Positions 16,692 to 24,357 of a stretch of DNA of 35,956 nt are shown here, piece by piece; the first letter of the stretch is position 1, and each line of letters begins with the position of its first letter. Source of the DNA: a virus; IMG/VR virus record IMGVR_UViG_3300035698_024727, positions 1 through 35,956 of that record. The stretch is one strand, 5' to 3'. The notes below the pieces were generated by a model. The model was not told the origin of the DNA and ran no database searches. It saw nothing but the letters and a program-made list of their open reading frames with translations. A program made the position numbers and the translations under genes.

Positions 16692-17174
16692 TTATCCTCT
16701 AACAACATCAGAGGTATAAAGCTTTTTTGCTAACAAGTTAATGGTTCCTCCAGCAATGACCCTCGTTCCTTTTGGTTGAAGGCCAAACCTTGCGCTTATG
16801 ATTTCTGAACCAAGCTTCGGAACAAATTCATTCAATGTAATGTTCCGTTTCAGTAGATCAGAAACTTCCCAAAGAACATATGTGATTTCATTGCGCTTTG
16901 TTTCTTCCGTGAGATCTGCATGATAATACTTAATCTCAATATTCATATGTATAGTATATCTTATTCTGGACATATTCTGCGATGTTCTGATTTGATCCTT
17001 TGAGCCATCTATAACCACCACAAAGCACGGACACACAGGGTTTAATACATCTTCTTCATAAAAGTTTCTTATGATCCTGTTATTCTCCGCAGGAAATTTC
17101 TTCAACACTTCTATCGTGTTGAGTACAGCATCTCTGAAATAATTGTCTTCGCCTCTGTAATTAATTACGGCCAT
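16692..17174 (-). CDS. Tail terminator (tail completion) protein, 160 aa
   Basis: It begins MAVINYRGEDNYFRDAVLNT. RIRYTIHMNIEIKYYHADLT looks like the central strand pair of lambda gpU-like or HK97 gp11-like terminators, and ITYVLWEVSDLLKRNITL is the expected helix. It has no membrane segments. Order supports the call: connector, HK97-gp10-like, this gene, tail tube. A terminator caps the tail tube when the tape length is reached. The family call rests on size, position and strand-helix pattern rather than on a signature motif. GGAGAGG precedes the ATG. The downstream gap of 95 bases before the remnant tube start holds no gene. Confidence 0.6.
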   Translation of the reverse strand: MAVINYRGEDNYFRDAVLNTIEVLKKFPAENNRIIRNFYEEDVLNPVCPCFVVVIDGSKDQIRTSQNMSRIRYTIHMNIEIKYYHADLTEETKRNEITYVLWEVSDLLKRNITLNEFVPKLGSEIISARFGLQPKGTRVIAGGTINLLAKKLYTSDVVRG

Positions 17175-17177
17175 GAC

Positions 17178-17843
17178 TTATTTCCCTCTCCTAAACACTT
17201 TACCAAAAAGCTTCTTAACATTCACTACAATTTTATTCCCAATTGAAGCAGCCCCACCATAAGCTCCAAGTTCACTTCTAATTTCTCTCCATGCAGCATC
17301 TCCGAGGTTTTTAAGAAGCATATCTTTCTTAGCTTCTTCTAAGGCTAAAATCCCTTCTTTAGGGACTATTCCTCTACGAACAAGATACTTCTGGAAAATA
17401 TGAGGATAACCAATTCCATCATCACCCTCTGCAAAAGCATCTAATTCAACTCCGTACCTAAAAGATCCATTCTCAACAACCATTGGGCCTAGAGACGTTC
17501 CTATCTCAGTGACGATTCCCGGCTCTTGCGAATTTTTAAGATCAGTCAAAAAAGTATGTGTTCTATCTCCTACCTTGTCCGAATCGTTAGGGAGCTTAAC
17601 AACTCCCTTATGAGTTGAAACTCCCTTATTCTGTCGCCTTCTTGATTTACGCCATGCAACAGTCTTAGGGCGAACAGTGAACGAAGAAATGTGAGCCGCT
17701 CTTGTCTGCATTTCATTTTTAATTTCACTCTCAATTTCCGACCATATAGAAGGTGGAAATTTACCGAGCTTATTAAGTATCCCCTTGCCGATATCTAATC
17801 CGGCAGCGTCAAACTCTACGATCATTTCAGCAGAACCAAGCAT
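17178..17843 (-). CDS. HK97-gp10-like neck protein, 221 aa
   Basis: It begins MLGSAEMIVEFDAAGLDIGK and has IWSEIESEIKNEMQTRAAHI followed by SFTVRPKTVAWRKSRRR. The pattern of an early long helix then a basic loop and a later RYGVELDAFAEGD segment resembles HK97 gp10-type neck or minor tail components, though it is larger than the typical 130-150 residues. The C-terminal part (VNVKKLFGKVFRRGK) is basic. It lies between a connector and a tail terminator, where such a protein is expected. The ATG is two bases past the TAG of the preceding gene, with GAAAGG as a modest ribosome site. Confidence 0.6.
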   Translation of the reverse strand: MLGSAEMIVEFDAAGLDIGKGILNKLGKFPPSIWSEIESEIKNEMQTRAAHISSFTVRPKTVAWRKSRRRQNKGVSTHKGVVKLPNDSDKVGDRTHTFLTDLKNSQEPGIVTEIGTSLGPMVVENGSFRYGVELDAFAEGDDGIGYPHIFQKYLVRRGIVPKEGILALEEAKKDMLLKNLGDAAWREIRSELGAYGGAASIGNKIVVNVKKLFGKVFRRGK

Positions 17844-17845
17844 TG

Positions 17846-18604
17846 CTACCTTTCGTACTGTTTGTTTGTGGCATCAGGCAACTGAGTAATTTCAATAATT
17901 CCATCACCTACTTTTGCATCTCCAAGTACAGTGATTAAAGCAACCCTAGATTTCCACCTAGGACCTGCCCCATGCCCTGATAAATATGCTTTAAGAGAAT
18001 CATCCGCAGCAGTTTTCCACTTGTCTACCGGGGACTCATTATCTGGAAATAGTCCGGCATGGATTGAGTTAAAGATATCCCAAGCAGTCCACCTAATGCA
18101 TGCGAAATTTACACCATCGGGAATAACTTCACTCGTACTATCGTAGAATCCAACGCTACTGAGGGTTCCATACATGTGTTCAAGATGAGCATTAATCCTC
18201 TTCGTATTATCTACGATGAAATCATGACCATCATCATTACTAATATCAGAAGCAGCCGTGATGTAACACTTGTCTCCTGTATTTGCAGAACCTTCCCAGT
18301 CTGAAGAGGCAACGCTAAACATCTCATCCAGAGTAAAAGTTTCGGTCATTGCGCCTGTGCCAAGCCGACCAACAACATCTCCAGTTACAATATAAGAGGT
18401 GGAATCAGTAAATTCAAATGCATATGTTTCATGCGAGGCGAAGGCGTCATTGAATGACACGTTGCCGAGAACTATGCTCCCTGTATTACGGGAATCCATT
18501 TTCAGGTCACGATAAGCTTCAGAGAATCTTACCTTCGACTCCTTGTTAATTACTGAACGGAGCAGCCTTTTGACATCCGTAAGGGAACAATAGATTCTAG
18601 ACAT
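17846..18604 (-). CDS. Head-tail connector (gp6-like adaptor) with inserted beta domain, 252 aa
   Basis: The N-terminal SRIYCSLTDVKRLLRSVIN is typical of gp6-like/DUF1320 connectors, with the usual later helices FACIRWTAWDIFNSIHAGLF and DSLKAYLSGHGAG. Between them, residues 40-120 form a beta-rich stretch (YAFEFTDSTSYIVTG, ETFTLDEMFSVASSDWEG) not present in short connectors and probably an insertion exposed at the neck. The ATG overlaps the stop of the Lys-rich gene by one base. The gene ends in TAG, showing that TAG works as a normal stop in this genome. Confidence 0.65.
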   Translation of the reverse strand: MSRIYCSLTDVKRLLRSVINKESKVRFSEAYRDLKMDSRNTGSIVLGNVSFNDAFASHETYAFEFTDSTSYIVTGDVVGRLGTGAMTETFTLDEMFSVASSDWEGSANTGDKCYITAASDISNDDGHDFIVDNTKRINAHLEHMYGTLSSVGFYDSTSEVIPDGVNFACIRWTAWDIFNSIHAGLFPDNESPVDKWKTAADDSLKAYLSGHGAGPRWKSRVALITVLGDAKVGDGIIEITQLPDATNKQYER

Positions 18605-18846
18605 TATTCGTCACTCTCAACCTTTTTTTTCTTTTTCTTGATGATCTTTTTCTTTTTAACGACTTTCGCCTTTTTTTGTTTTTCTTCAGGAAGTAACCTT
18701 CTGACGTTGCCAGACCTTATTTCAATCTCTGCAACCTCGTCAGGGAGGGGAATCACTGTGCCAACCTTCGGCTCAAATGATTTGCCCTCCCTAACTCCTT
18801 TAATACGATATCTAAGGTTTCTCTTTCGTACTACGAATTTATCCAT
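18604..18846 (-). CDS. Small Lys-rich head protein, 80 aa
   Basis: It begins MDKFVVRKRNLRYRIKGVRE and ends in a run of lysines before VESDE. AAGGAG lies before the ATG. The N-terminal 50 residues look like a small beta-barrel (FEPKVGTVIPLPDEVAEIE), often seen in short phage proteins between capsid and connector genes. The basic tail may bind packaged DNA or another head protein; that is inference. It is translationally coupled to the connector gene. Confidence 0.65.
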   Translation of the reverse strand: MDKFVVRKRNLRYRIKGVREGKSFEPKVGTVIPLPDEVAEIEIRSGNVRRLLPEEKQKKAKVVKKKKIIKKKKKKVESDE

Positions 18847-18887
18847 GCTCTAATTCTCCTTGATGTTATATATCAGAGAAACGGGTT

Positions 18888-19064
18888 TTAATTGTGGAGA
18901 ACGTCAAGGATCTGGAGAAAGCTCGTGCCATCTGCACAAAAGCTAAATCCAAGACCAGAGTCAAAATACATCCTTCCCTGCTTTGCCGGAGGAGCAGTCC
19001 TCGGCTTAAAAGAAATGAAATCCATCTTTGTGTCACCCCACAAGTACCTTGCATTTCCTGCCAT
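18888..19064 (-). CDS. Small head-region protein, 58 aa
   Basis: AAAGGAG lies six bases before the ATG at 19064. The product begins MAGNARYLWGDTKMDFISFK and ends in DGTSFLQILDVLHN. The pattern GRMYFDSGLGFSFCADGTSF is a compact beta motif resembling short structural elements at the ends of phage fibre or decoration proteins. It has no signal peptide or membrane segment. Good ribosome site, position between the major capsid and Lys-rich genes, and lack of any other gene in this gap support it as real. Its role is unknown. Confidence 0.65.
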   Translation of the reverse strand: MAGNARYLWGDTKMDFISFKPRTAPPAKQGRMYFDSGLGFSFCADGTSFLQILDVLHN

Positions 19065-19139
19065 GTTATTCTCCTTTCTATGTGAATTTAATCAGAGGTT
19101 AGCTCCGAACCATATAGGCTTCACCGAAAGATTCAATGT

Positions 19140-20081
19140 TTAATCGTCAGCGGCCTCTCCGGTGGCGACCCTTTTATACATATATCCTGCGCTCGAGTTG
19201 GTGATCTTCGGCGAATAAACTTTATTCACCTTTACAAATTCACCTTCACGATCATCATCACGCCAACGCACAACCTTGAAGCCCCGGCTTACGAACGTCC
19301 TACCGAGCGTCAGGTTGTCTCCAGGATTAACATAACACATGGGCACACGGTACTTCATGATGTACTCATATGTAGATGTCTGACCCTCATCAGCACTGTT
19401 CCACAAGCCGTCTGCGATGATGACTTTCATCTTACGCAAGGTGGCCGGAAGGGCATCGCCGGTGATCAGCTGATTTGGTTGATATTTCAAAAGTTCACGA
19501 ATGACCGGATCCTGAGTAATGGCCTCAGACACTTCAGTTGTGAAAGAAATCTGATTCGGCCGCTTTCCAATAAGCTTTGAAATCTTAACGATGGCTGAGG
19601 AAAGGTCTCCCAGAATGTCGGGATCGGTACCACCAATCCATGCGGTGGTGGATGTAAGGTTGGAGTAAAGCGCACCAGCTTCAAGGCCGGATGTGCCGAG
19701 GAGCAATGCCCAAATATCAATTTCCTGCGAAAGAGTTACTTTTTCCGTAAGGAAGTTTGTGGCATCAATTTTCGGCCTAACAGGAGCGTCAGCATTCTGC
19801 ACTGCCCTGTCGGTAACGATGTCCTTGATTGCTCTTTCATACGTTGAGTAAGTTCCCTCATCATATGTCAGCGTGGCTTCTTCCGTGATCGCGCCATCAG
19901 CTTTCTTGGGCGCACCCTTGAAGAACCCGTCCTTGTTAAAGATACGATACTTGTCGGACTCTTTCTGAACAGAGTACTCTGGGAGATACTGACCTCCGAC
20001 GAATTCGTTATTGGTATAACGAACCGCAAGTCCTGTTAGAAATTTATCGTCGCGAACATTACCTTTTTGCACATTATACAT
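19140..20081 (-). CDS. Major capsid protein, 313 aa
   Basis: It begins MYNVQKGNVRDDKFLTGLAV and has a canonical GGAGGTGATAG site before its ATG. DNFLTEK-like helix sequence (KIDATNFLTEKVTLSQEIDI), then DILGDLSSAIVKISKLIGKR with PNQISFTTEVSEAITQDPVI, match the P-domain pattern of many HK97-fold capsid proteins. The C-terminal FKVVRWRDDDREGEFVKVNK followed by SAGYMYK also fits. Length is typical. It follows protease/scaffold and decoration genes, the expected order. GC content seems higher here than in the AT-rich mobile genes, as expected for a core gene. Confidence 0.85.
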   Translation of the reverse strand: MYNVQKGNVRDDKFLTGLAVRYTNNEFVGGQYLPEYSVQKESDKYRIFNKDGFFKGAPKKADGAITEEATLTYDEGTYSTYERAIKDIVTDRAVQNADAPVRPKIDATNFLTEKVTLSQEIDIWALLLGTSGLEAGALYSNLTSTTAWIGGTDPDILGDLSSAIVKISKLIGKRPNQISFTTEVSEAITQDPVIRELLKYQPNQLITGDALPATLRKMKVIIADGLWNSADEGQTSTYEYIMKYRVPMCYVNPGDNLTLGRTFVSRGFKVVRWRDDDREGEFVKVNKVYSPKITNSSAGYMYKRVATGEAADD

Positions 20082-20132
20082 GGTTCTATCACCTCCAGAT
20101 CATATTGTTTGTTGCGGGGTTAATGGACAAAT

Positions 20133-20612
20133 TTACCCAATGTACCCGACACCATTTCCTCTCATAAGAACAGGAATGATATCACCATTATCGCCGTCAT
20201 TCAAGGCGATGCCAAGAATACCACGAAGAGTACCTCCTCCAGTAAGGGTTTCCGGCTTAATGAGGCCCACTTCGCCATCATCAGAACCAATAACATTTCC
20301 ACGAGTGACAGACTCAGCACACTCACATTTAACAATCGGCCCGCAAGATACCGAAATCATCTCACCGCTCTTAGCATCATGAAGTGCTACTCCCAGAACT
20401 ATAACCGTTGTATCTCCAGCAGCATATACTTTTGCTTCCCGGAAATTCGTACCAATAGCAACAACATCGCCTTCAAGAATGGAAAGAAGACCTTCCATTG
20501 CTCCCTTGTTTGCGCCTCCCCTATCATCATCACCTTCACACAGAAAGTTCTGAATAAAATCGTTGGGAGACCACCCATAAGTATAACCAGTTGATTCAGT
20601 TGGCAGTGCCAT
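20133..20612 (-). CDS. Capsid decoration protein, DUF2190-like, 159 aa
   Basis: It begins MALPTESTGYTYGWSPNDFI. The motif series LLSILEGDVVAIGT, VIVLGVALHDAKSGEMISVS, CECAESVTRGNVIGSDDGEV and LRGILGIALNDGDNGDIIPV is the repeated small-barrel pattern of DUF2190/head-decoration proteins. They trimerise on the capsid surface. Position directly before the major capsid gene supports this. AAAGGAGGTG precedes the ATG. No insertion or truncation is seen. Confidence 0.75.
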   Translation of the reverse strand: MALPTESTGYTYGWSPNDFIQNFLCEGDDDRGGANKGAMEGLLSILEGDVVAIGTNFREAKVYAAGDTTVIVLGVALHDAKSGEMISVSCGPIVKCECAESVTRGNVIGSDDGEVGLIKPETLTGGGTLRGILGIALNDGDNGDIIPVLMRGNGVGYIG

Positions 20613-20680
20613 GTTAAAAACACCTCCTTTATATAGAAAAAATTCAAAAAAAATAATTCACTGCTTAAACAAAGGTTTGG

Positions 20681-21439
20681 TTACTCGATCTTTCCTTCCT
20701 TAGAAAAAACCACGAGGGCTTCTTCGAAAGTTACTTTGTTATCTGCAGCATACTTTTCAACATCCTCAATGGAGGCTTCCTTGGGACTTCCGGTTGGCGT
20801 TCTTGGAGATTCAGACAATTCCGTATCCACAAATCTATGTTCGGTCGGAATGGATGTGAATACATCTTCAATTACATCCATAAAGTCCTTAATGACATCT
20901 TTCTTTGTATCGCCTTCACCTTCGGACAAGGTAATGCTGAATTCTTTCGTACCTTCGGAAAAAGCAATATTCCTGATCACTTTAATGGTTGCCGGGAATA
21001 CTCCGAGGCCTTTAAGTGATTCAAGCTTTTTATCTAAAGAAAGCTGATGCTTGTCATCATTCAGAACCTTGTTGGATTTCATCAAAGACTTGACAGTATC
21101 GGAAAGAGTTTTCACATCGTCGGAAAGAGTTTTCACGGTGTCATTACTTTCCGTAAGCTGTCGGTTAACTTCTTCCAGCTTGGAAGCATCATCGCCATCT
21201 TTCTTTTTCTTCTTGTCTGCAGCAAGAGCAGCAGCATCATCATCCTTGGATTTTTTATCGTCCTTTTTCTTTTTGGCATCATCCTTGAATGATTTAATCT
21301 CCACTGCAATGGTGTCAAGCTTTACACCGAGAGCTTCCATTTCCTCTTTGGTTCCTTTGGCAGAATCGTCTTCAAGTTCTCTAATTTTTGCCTCAAGATC
21401 CTTTTGCGCTTTCTGCAGTTCTTCGAGAGTTTTTTTCAT
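20681..21439 (-). CDS. Nested internal-start scaffold protein, 252 aa
   Basis: Inside the protease gene, ATG at 21439 (MKKTLEELQKAQKDLEAKIR) is preceded by AAGGAGGTGA, a near-perfect ribosome site at a spacing of about eleven bases. Translation from here gives the coiled-coil scaffold alone in the same frame, as in lambda C/Nu3 and other protease-scaffold pairs. Separate scaffold would be needed in excess over protease. The sequence shows the site; the use of it is inferred. Confidence 0.65.
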   Translation of the reverse strand: MKKTLEELQKAQKDLEAKIRELEDDSAKGTKEEMEALGVKLDTIAVEIKSFKDDAKKKKDDKKSKDDDAAALAADKKKKKDGDDASKLEEVNRQLTESNDTVKTLSDDVKTLSDTVKSLMKSNKVLNDDKHQLSLDKKLESLKGLGVFPATIKVIRNIAFSEGTKEFSITLSEGEGDTKKDVIKDFMDVIEDVFTSIPTEHRFVDTELSESPRTPTGSPKEASIEDVEKYAADNKVTFEEALVVFSKEGKIE

Positions 21440-22063
21440 TGACTTATTCACCTCCTTGTTAGATTCTGAAGATCCTTCCTCAGTAATCTCTTCGAGTTCA
21501 ATCATTTCCCCATCCTCACTTAGAGACACGGGGAGCATACCTTTAATAAATGGACGGTTTGTGAGACCACCTCCTAATACAGTTGGTCCATGTGAAATCT
21601 TCGTTTCTTTTTCAACAACCTTTCCGTCTTCACCCTCCTCATCTTCAAAATCATATTCAGTGTAATCATCGGTATACTCAATGGAAAAGTACCGAAACTC
21701 TTTATCCTTTACCGACTGTTTGCCCCTTGCGGTCATTGACACGTTTGCCATAAGGTCGCCATTTTCAACAAACAACTTATTAACCCATGCAGCAGCACCA
21801 AAATCTGGCTGATGTTTAAAGTCAAAAGCTATTTCGGGATTAGGCAGATCAGCTTTAAAGTTCTTGATCATGCCTTCAAAGAATGTGGCGTCAAACTTCA
21901 TAACACCCCACCATGGATGGCGAAACTTACCGGCTTTTAAAACTTGGATATCAACAGAGCCTTTATCTGCAAAGGTTTTTGAATCAAGGAAGGAGCTGGA
22001 AATTGAAGAACAAAACTTCCGAAAGGGTTTCTCTTTTGTATTTTCTTTCTTCTTTGGTTTCAT
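20681..22063 (-). CDS. Capsid maturation protease with C-terminal scaffold (Mu-I-like), 460 aa
   Basis: Residues up to about 200 match Mu-like I protease proteins: KAGKFRHPWWGVMKFDATFF, PEIAFDFKHQPDFGAAAWVN, FRYFSIEYTDDY and ISHGPTVLGGGLTNRPFIKG. After that comes an acidic, Lys/Asp-rich coiled coil (ELQKAQKDLEAKIRELEDD and following), the scaffold, ending with a short helical domain that may bind the capsid. The enzyme cleaves scaffold and itself during head maturation. The start is uncertain: ATG at 22063 has a weak ribosome site, and a TTG at 22147 would add 28 residues. The portal gene usually upstream is missing here; glycan genes precede instead. Confidence 0.78.
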   Translation of the reverse strand: MKPKKKENTKEKPFRKFCSSISSSFLDSKTFADKGSVDIQVLKAGKFRHPWWGVMKFDATFFEGMIKNFKADLPNPEIAFDFKHQPDFGAAAWVNKLFVENGDLMANVSMTARGKQSVKDKEFRYFSIEYTDDYTEYDFEDEEGEDGKVVEKETKISHGPTVLGGGLTNRPFIKGMLPVSLSEDGEMIELEEITEEGSSESNKEVNKSMKKTLEELQKAQKDLEAKIRELEDDSAKGTKEEMEALGVKLDTIAVEIKSFKDDAKKKKDDKKSKDDDAAALAADKKKKKDGDDASKLEEVNRQLTESNDTVKTLSDDVKTLSDTVKSLMKSNKVLNDDKHQLSLDKKLESLKGLGVFPATIKVIRNIAFSEGTKEFSITLSEGEGDTKKDVIKDFMDVIEDVFTSIPTEHRFVDTELSESPRTPTGSPKEASIEDVEKYAADNKVTFEEALVVFSKEGKIE

Positions 22064-22390
22064 AAACAAATATCTCGTAAGGCTTAGGGTTGAGTAAAAG
22101 AAAAAAAAGACGCGCCCATTAAGCTCTTGAATGAAGGTAGGTTTCAAACTTCAGGCTTTAGACGCAAACCTTTTATTTTCCGATGCAATCGCAAATACGA
22201 CTTAACTCTTCACCCCCTTTCAAAAAGTGGCCTTTAAAGATTATGGATAAGAAACGAGTAATAGCAGTTTACTATACAAAATGCAAAATGCAAAGTTTTT
22301 TTCTTATCTCAAAATGCAAAAATCACAAATCACAAGTCTCTTTACAATGAAAAACTTTTTTAATAAAATTCTTCTTTGTCGACAAAAGGA
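22064..22390 (-). promoter_or_regulatory. Gene-free stretch before the head genes; likely promoter or processing region
   Basis: This is the longest gap in the window. On the minus strand it holds TTTGCATTTTGCATTTTG directly before TATAGT, a possible -10 box without a good -35. It also has repeated AAAATGCAAA units on the plus strand (22278-22320), GTGATTTGTGATTTTTGC, and AAAGGGGGTGAAGAG, a ribosome-site-like sequence with no ATG after it. A perfect 12-base palindrome is at its upstream end. I infer a control point before the protease, scaffold and capsid genes. No convincing gene is present. If the TTG start at 22147 is used, the protease would extend to there. Confidence 0.35.
22375..22386. 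repeat. 12-base perfect palindrome at the end of the glycan island
   Basis: TTTGTCGACAAA is its own reverse complement. It sits directly after the stop of the last glycosyltransferase gene and is followed on the minus strand by an A/T-rich run. It could be a protein-binding site or, with the flanking bases, a weak hairpin. Confidence 0.4.
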
Positions 22391-23311
22391 CTATTTAGGC
22401 GGATTCAAATCCCACCACTTTTTTACTACATCAAGCTCAGCTGGAGATATGTACTTCTCGTCATAATATTTGACCTCAGGTGGAACCATAGTATCTTTAA
22501 ATTTCCACCACCATCCATGTTCTGCATGAGTATGCCGGAACCCGGCCACATCGTACCATGCGCCATGCCCCTTTTCATGCATCTGCTCATTCTTGGGATT
22601 CTCAACAGTAACTACTTTAAGGCCAAGATCCTTAATAGCTCTGCCCATGCGACCCTCGCAGTTACCATAATCTTGACACGTGCGCTCGTACGCCTTTAAA
22701 GGGATAAAACCATCTTTAAAATGCTTCATCATTGCTTGAACTGCTTCTGTCCTTCCAATGAAACCTGTTGAATTGAAGATAGGTCTTGATCCAGGTTCAT
22801 CCCACCATCCTGCTGCTATGAAATCAGCATCCTGCTCCTTCATAATATCAAGCAGCTTAAATATGCCATCCGGCTTTTCAATAATGCAATCACCATTGGC
22901 ACTGTAGATGTATTTAAAGTCCTTCATGGCCGACAGCCCTAGCTCCAAAAGCCAAAAATAGGGGTAAAGTACACCCCCCCATTTCTGGTGAGGCCCCATA
23001 ACAAGACAGTTCACTTGGTCAATTACCTCTCTGCTTGGCATGACTTGGTCCCACAGGATATCTTTTCTTTCAGGATCAAAATAATTATCATATGCCAACG
23101 TAACCCAAAGCCGAGTCGCTGCATGAGATTCTACGGAGGCTTTAAGAAAGCCACGATTCCCTGGATGCGAAGTTAGCAGGATACCCATTTCTTTGAGATA
23201 CTTAAAGGCCACATGCTTGTCGCACCATGTGAACCTTCTCGACAAAACCTTGTAATCACTGCGATCCTGTGCATTTGTTAGATCCCTCATGTCAATTCTT
23301 CTAAAGCTCAT
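22391..23311 (-). CDS. Glycosyltransferase (GT-A-like), 306 aa
   Basis: I start at ATG 23311 with AAGGAGG six bases upstream; the ribosome site overlaps the end of the previous gene. The protein has FKYIYSANGDCIIEKPDGIF, matching YILHVNSDCIWEKPEGL in the upstream paralogue. The Asp of this segment sits where GT-A enzymes keep their DxD metal site. FIAAGWWDEP, FNSTGFIGRTEAVQAMMKHF and the end rich in His/Trp (FRHTHAEHGWWWKFKDTM) suggest a sugar-nucleotide-dependent enzyme. Donor and acceptor are unknown. It would act in the cytoplasm. The stop is TAG. Confidence 0.65.
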   Translation of the reverse strand: MSFRRIDMRDLTNAQDRSDYKVLSRRFTWCDKHVAFKYLKEMGILLTSHPGNRGFLKASVESHAATRLWVTLAYDNYFDPERKDILWDQVMPSREVIDQVNCLVMGPHQKWGGVLYPYFWLLELGLSAMKDFKYIYSANGDCIIEKPDGIFKLLDIMKEQDADFIAAGWWDEPGSRPIFNSTGFIGRTEAVQAMMKHFKDGFIPLKAYERTCQDYGNCEGRMGRAIKDLGLKVVTVENPKNEQMHEKGHGAWYDVAGFRHTHAEHGWWWKFKDTMVPPEVKYYDEKYISPAELDVVKKWWDLNPPK

Positions 23312-23313
23312 CC

Positions 23314-24357
23314 CTATCCTCCTTGATTGCAAGCTTGCATTATTCTTTCGAACCTGTTATCTTCTCCTGCAAAAACAGGCTTCGCCCCATAATATTCAAT
23401 TGGCTGGAAAACTCTATCGTACCAACTGTCTTCATTATGATCAAATGCTTGATACAGGTACCTTCTGTCTCTTGTTTCATAATACTTTAATAAAGAATCA
23501 CTAAATCCAGGACAAACCTTTCTCATATGTTCTACATCAATGTATTCTAAATTGGGAGCTTCTCTTCTTTCAATTAAGCATGTCAAGAAGATTGCTCCTA
23601 AATTCTGATACCCTACAAGTTCTTTCCAGGTCGATGGCTGATCATATCTAGAATAATGATCAACGGAAGATTGATCTAATTCCATGGGTTGTTCAGGAGC
23701 GACTTTCTCTTTTAGCGCTAGATTCCGAACAGCCATAGTGAGAAGCTCTTCAGGGCTATAAGAACCCAACACAGGGGGTGAAATAAAATCTAAGGCAAAG
23801 TCAAATGCTTTATGAAAAGCCTCTACTTTATATATGACCGCACAGGTATGAATATTATTTTCCTGAGAAGAGATGGACATAAGATCATCTTCACCAAGCA
23901 TATCTTTTAAATCCTGTAACCCTTCAGGCTTCTCCCAAATACAATCTGAATTAACATGAAGAATATATTTAAAATTGCTAAATGATCTGACTATAGCTTG
24001 AGCATACTTCAAGAGCCATAACCATCCATCTCTCTTATCGCTATCATATGTTACATGTTTAAATACCCAATTATGAGGAATTTTCCATATATCCAAATCA
24101 GGCATTTTTTCTTTAAAGGAATTGTCTGAATTTTCCCAAGGCTTTACGGGATTATCATAAGCACAGAGTACATATGCTCCAGATTTTACATAACTCTTTA
24201 ACGCAGACTTCATAAATGGTAAATGCCCCCACCATGAAGTGACGATTATCGCCGTATCCATTTGACAAGGTTTATCATTTTCGTCAAACGACAAATCAAA
24301 CCAATTAGGATGAATACTATAATCCCAACCCGAAGGCGAAGCTTCAGTTAGATCCAT
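23314..24357 (-). CDS. Glycosyltransferase (GT-A-like), paralogue of the next gene, 347 aa
   Basis: Residues from about 33 (MDTAIIVTSWWGHLPFMKSA) look like the start of a GT2-type nucleotide-binding fold, then SGAYVLCAYDNPVKPWEN, and FKYILHVNSDCIWEKPEGLQ with the putative metal-binding Asp. The core resembles 22391-23311, so the two are probably a tandem duplication with diverged ends. The ATG and its GAGGAGATATA ribosome site lie within the last codons of the HNH endonuclease gene (14-base overlap). It ends in TAG. A role in making a phage-specified glycan is inferred from the cluster. Confidence 0.65.
   Translation of the reverse strand: MDLTEASPSGWDYSIHPNWFDLSFDENDKPCQMDTAIIVTSWWGHLPFMKSALKSYVKSGAYVLCAYDNPVKPWENSDNSFKEKMPDLDIWKIPHNWVFKHVTYDSDKRDGWLWLLKYAQAIVRSFSNFKYILHVNSDCIWEKPEGLQDLKDMLGEDDLMSISSQENNIHTCAVIYKVEAFHKAFDFALDFISPPVLGSYSPEELLTMAVRNLALKEKVAPEQPMELDQSSVDHYSRYDQPSTWKELVGYQNLGAIFLTCLIERREAPNLEYIDVEHMRKVCPGFSDSLLKYYETRDRRYLYQAFDHNEDSWYDRVFQPIEYYGAKPVFAGEDNRFERIMQACNQGG

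Noticed and set aside
21051-21665. Long plus-strand frame opposite the scaffold region
   Set aside because: It reflects the skewed codon content of the Lys/Asp/Glu-rich coiled coil; no neighbouring genes or ribosome site on that strand support it.
22244-22354. Plus-strand small ORF starting MDKKRVIAVYYTK in the intergenic stretch
   Set aside because: It has no ribosome site and its length is only 35 residues of low-complexity sequence made from the AAAATGCAAA repeats.
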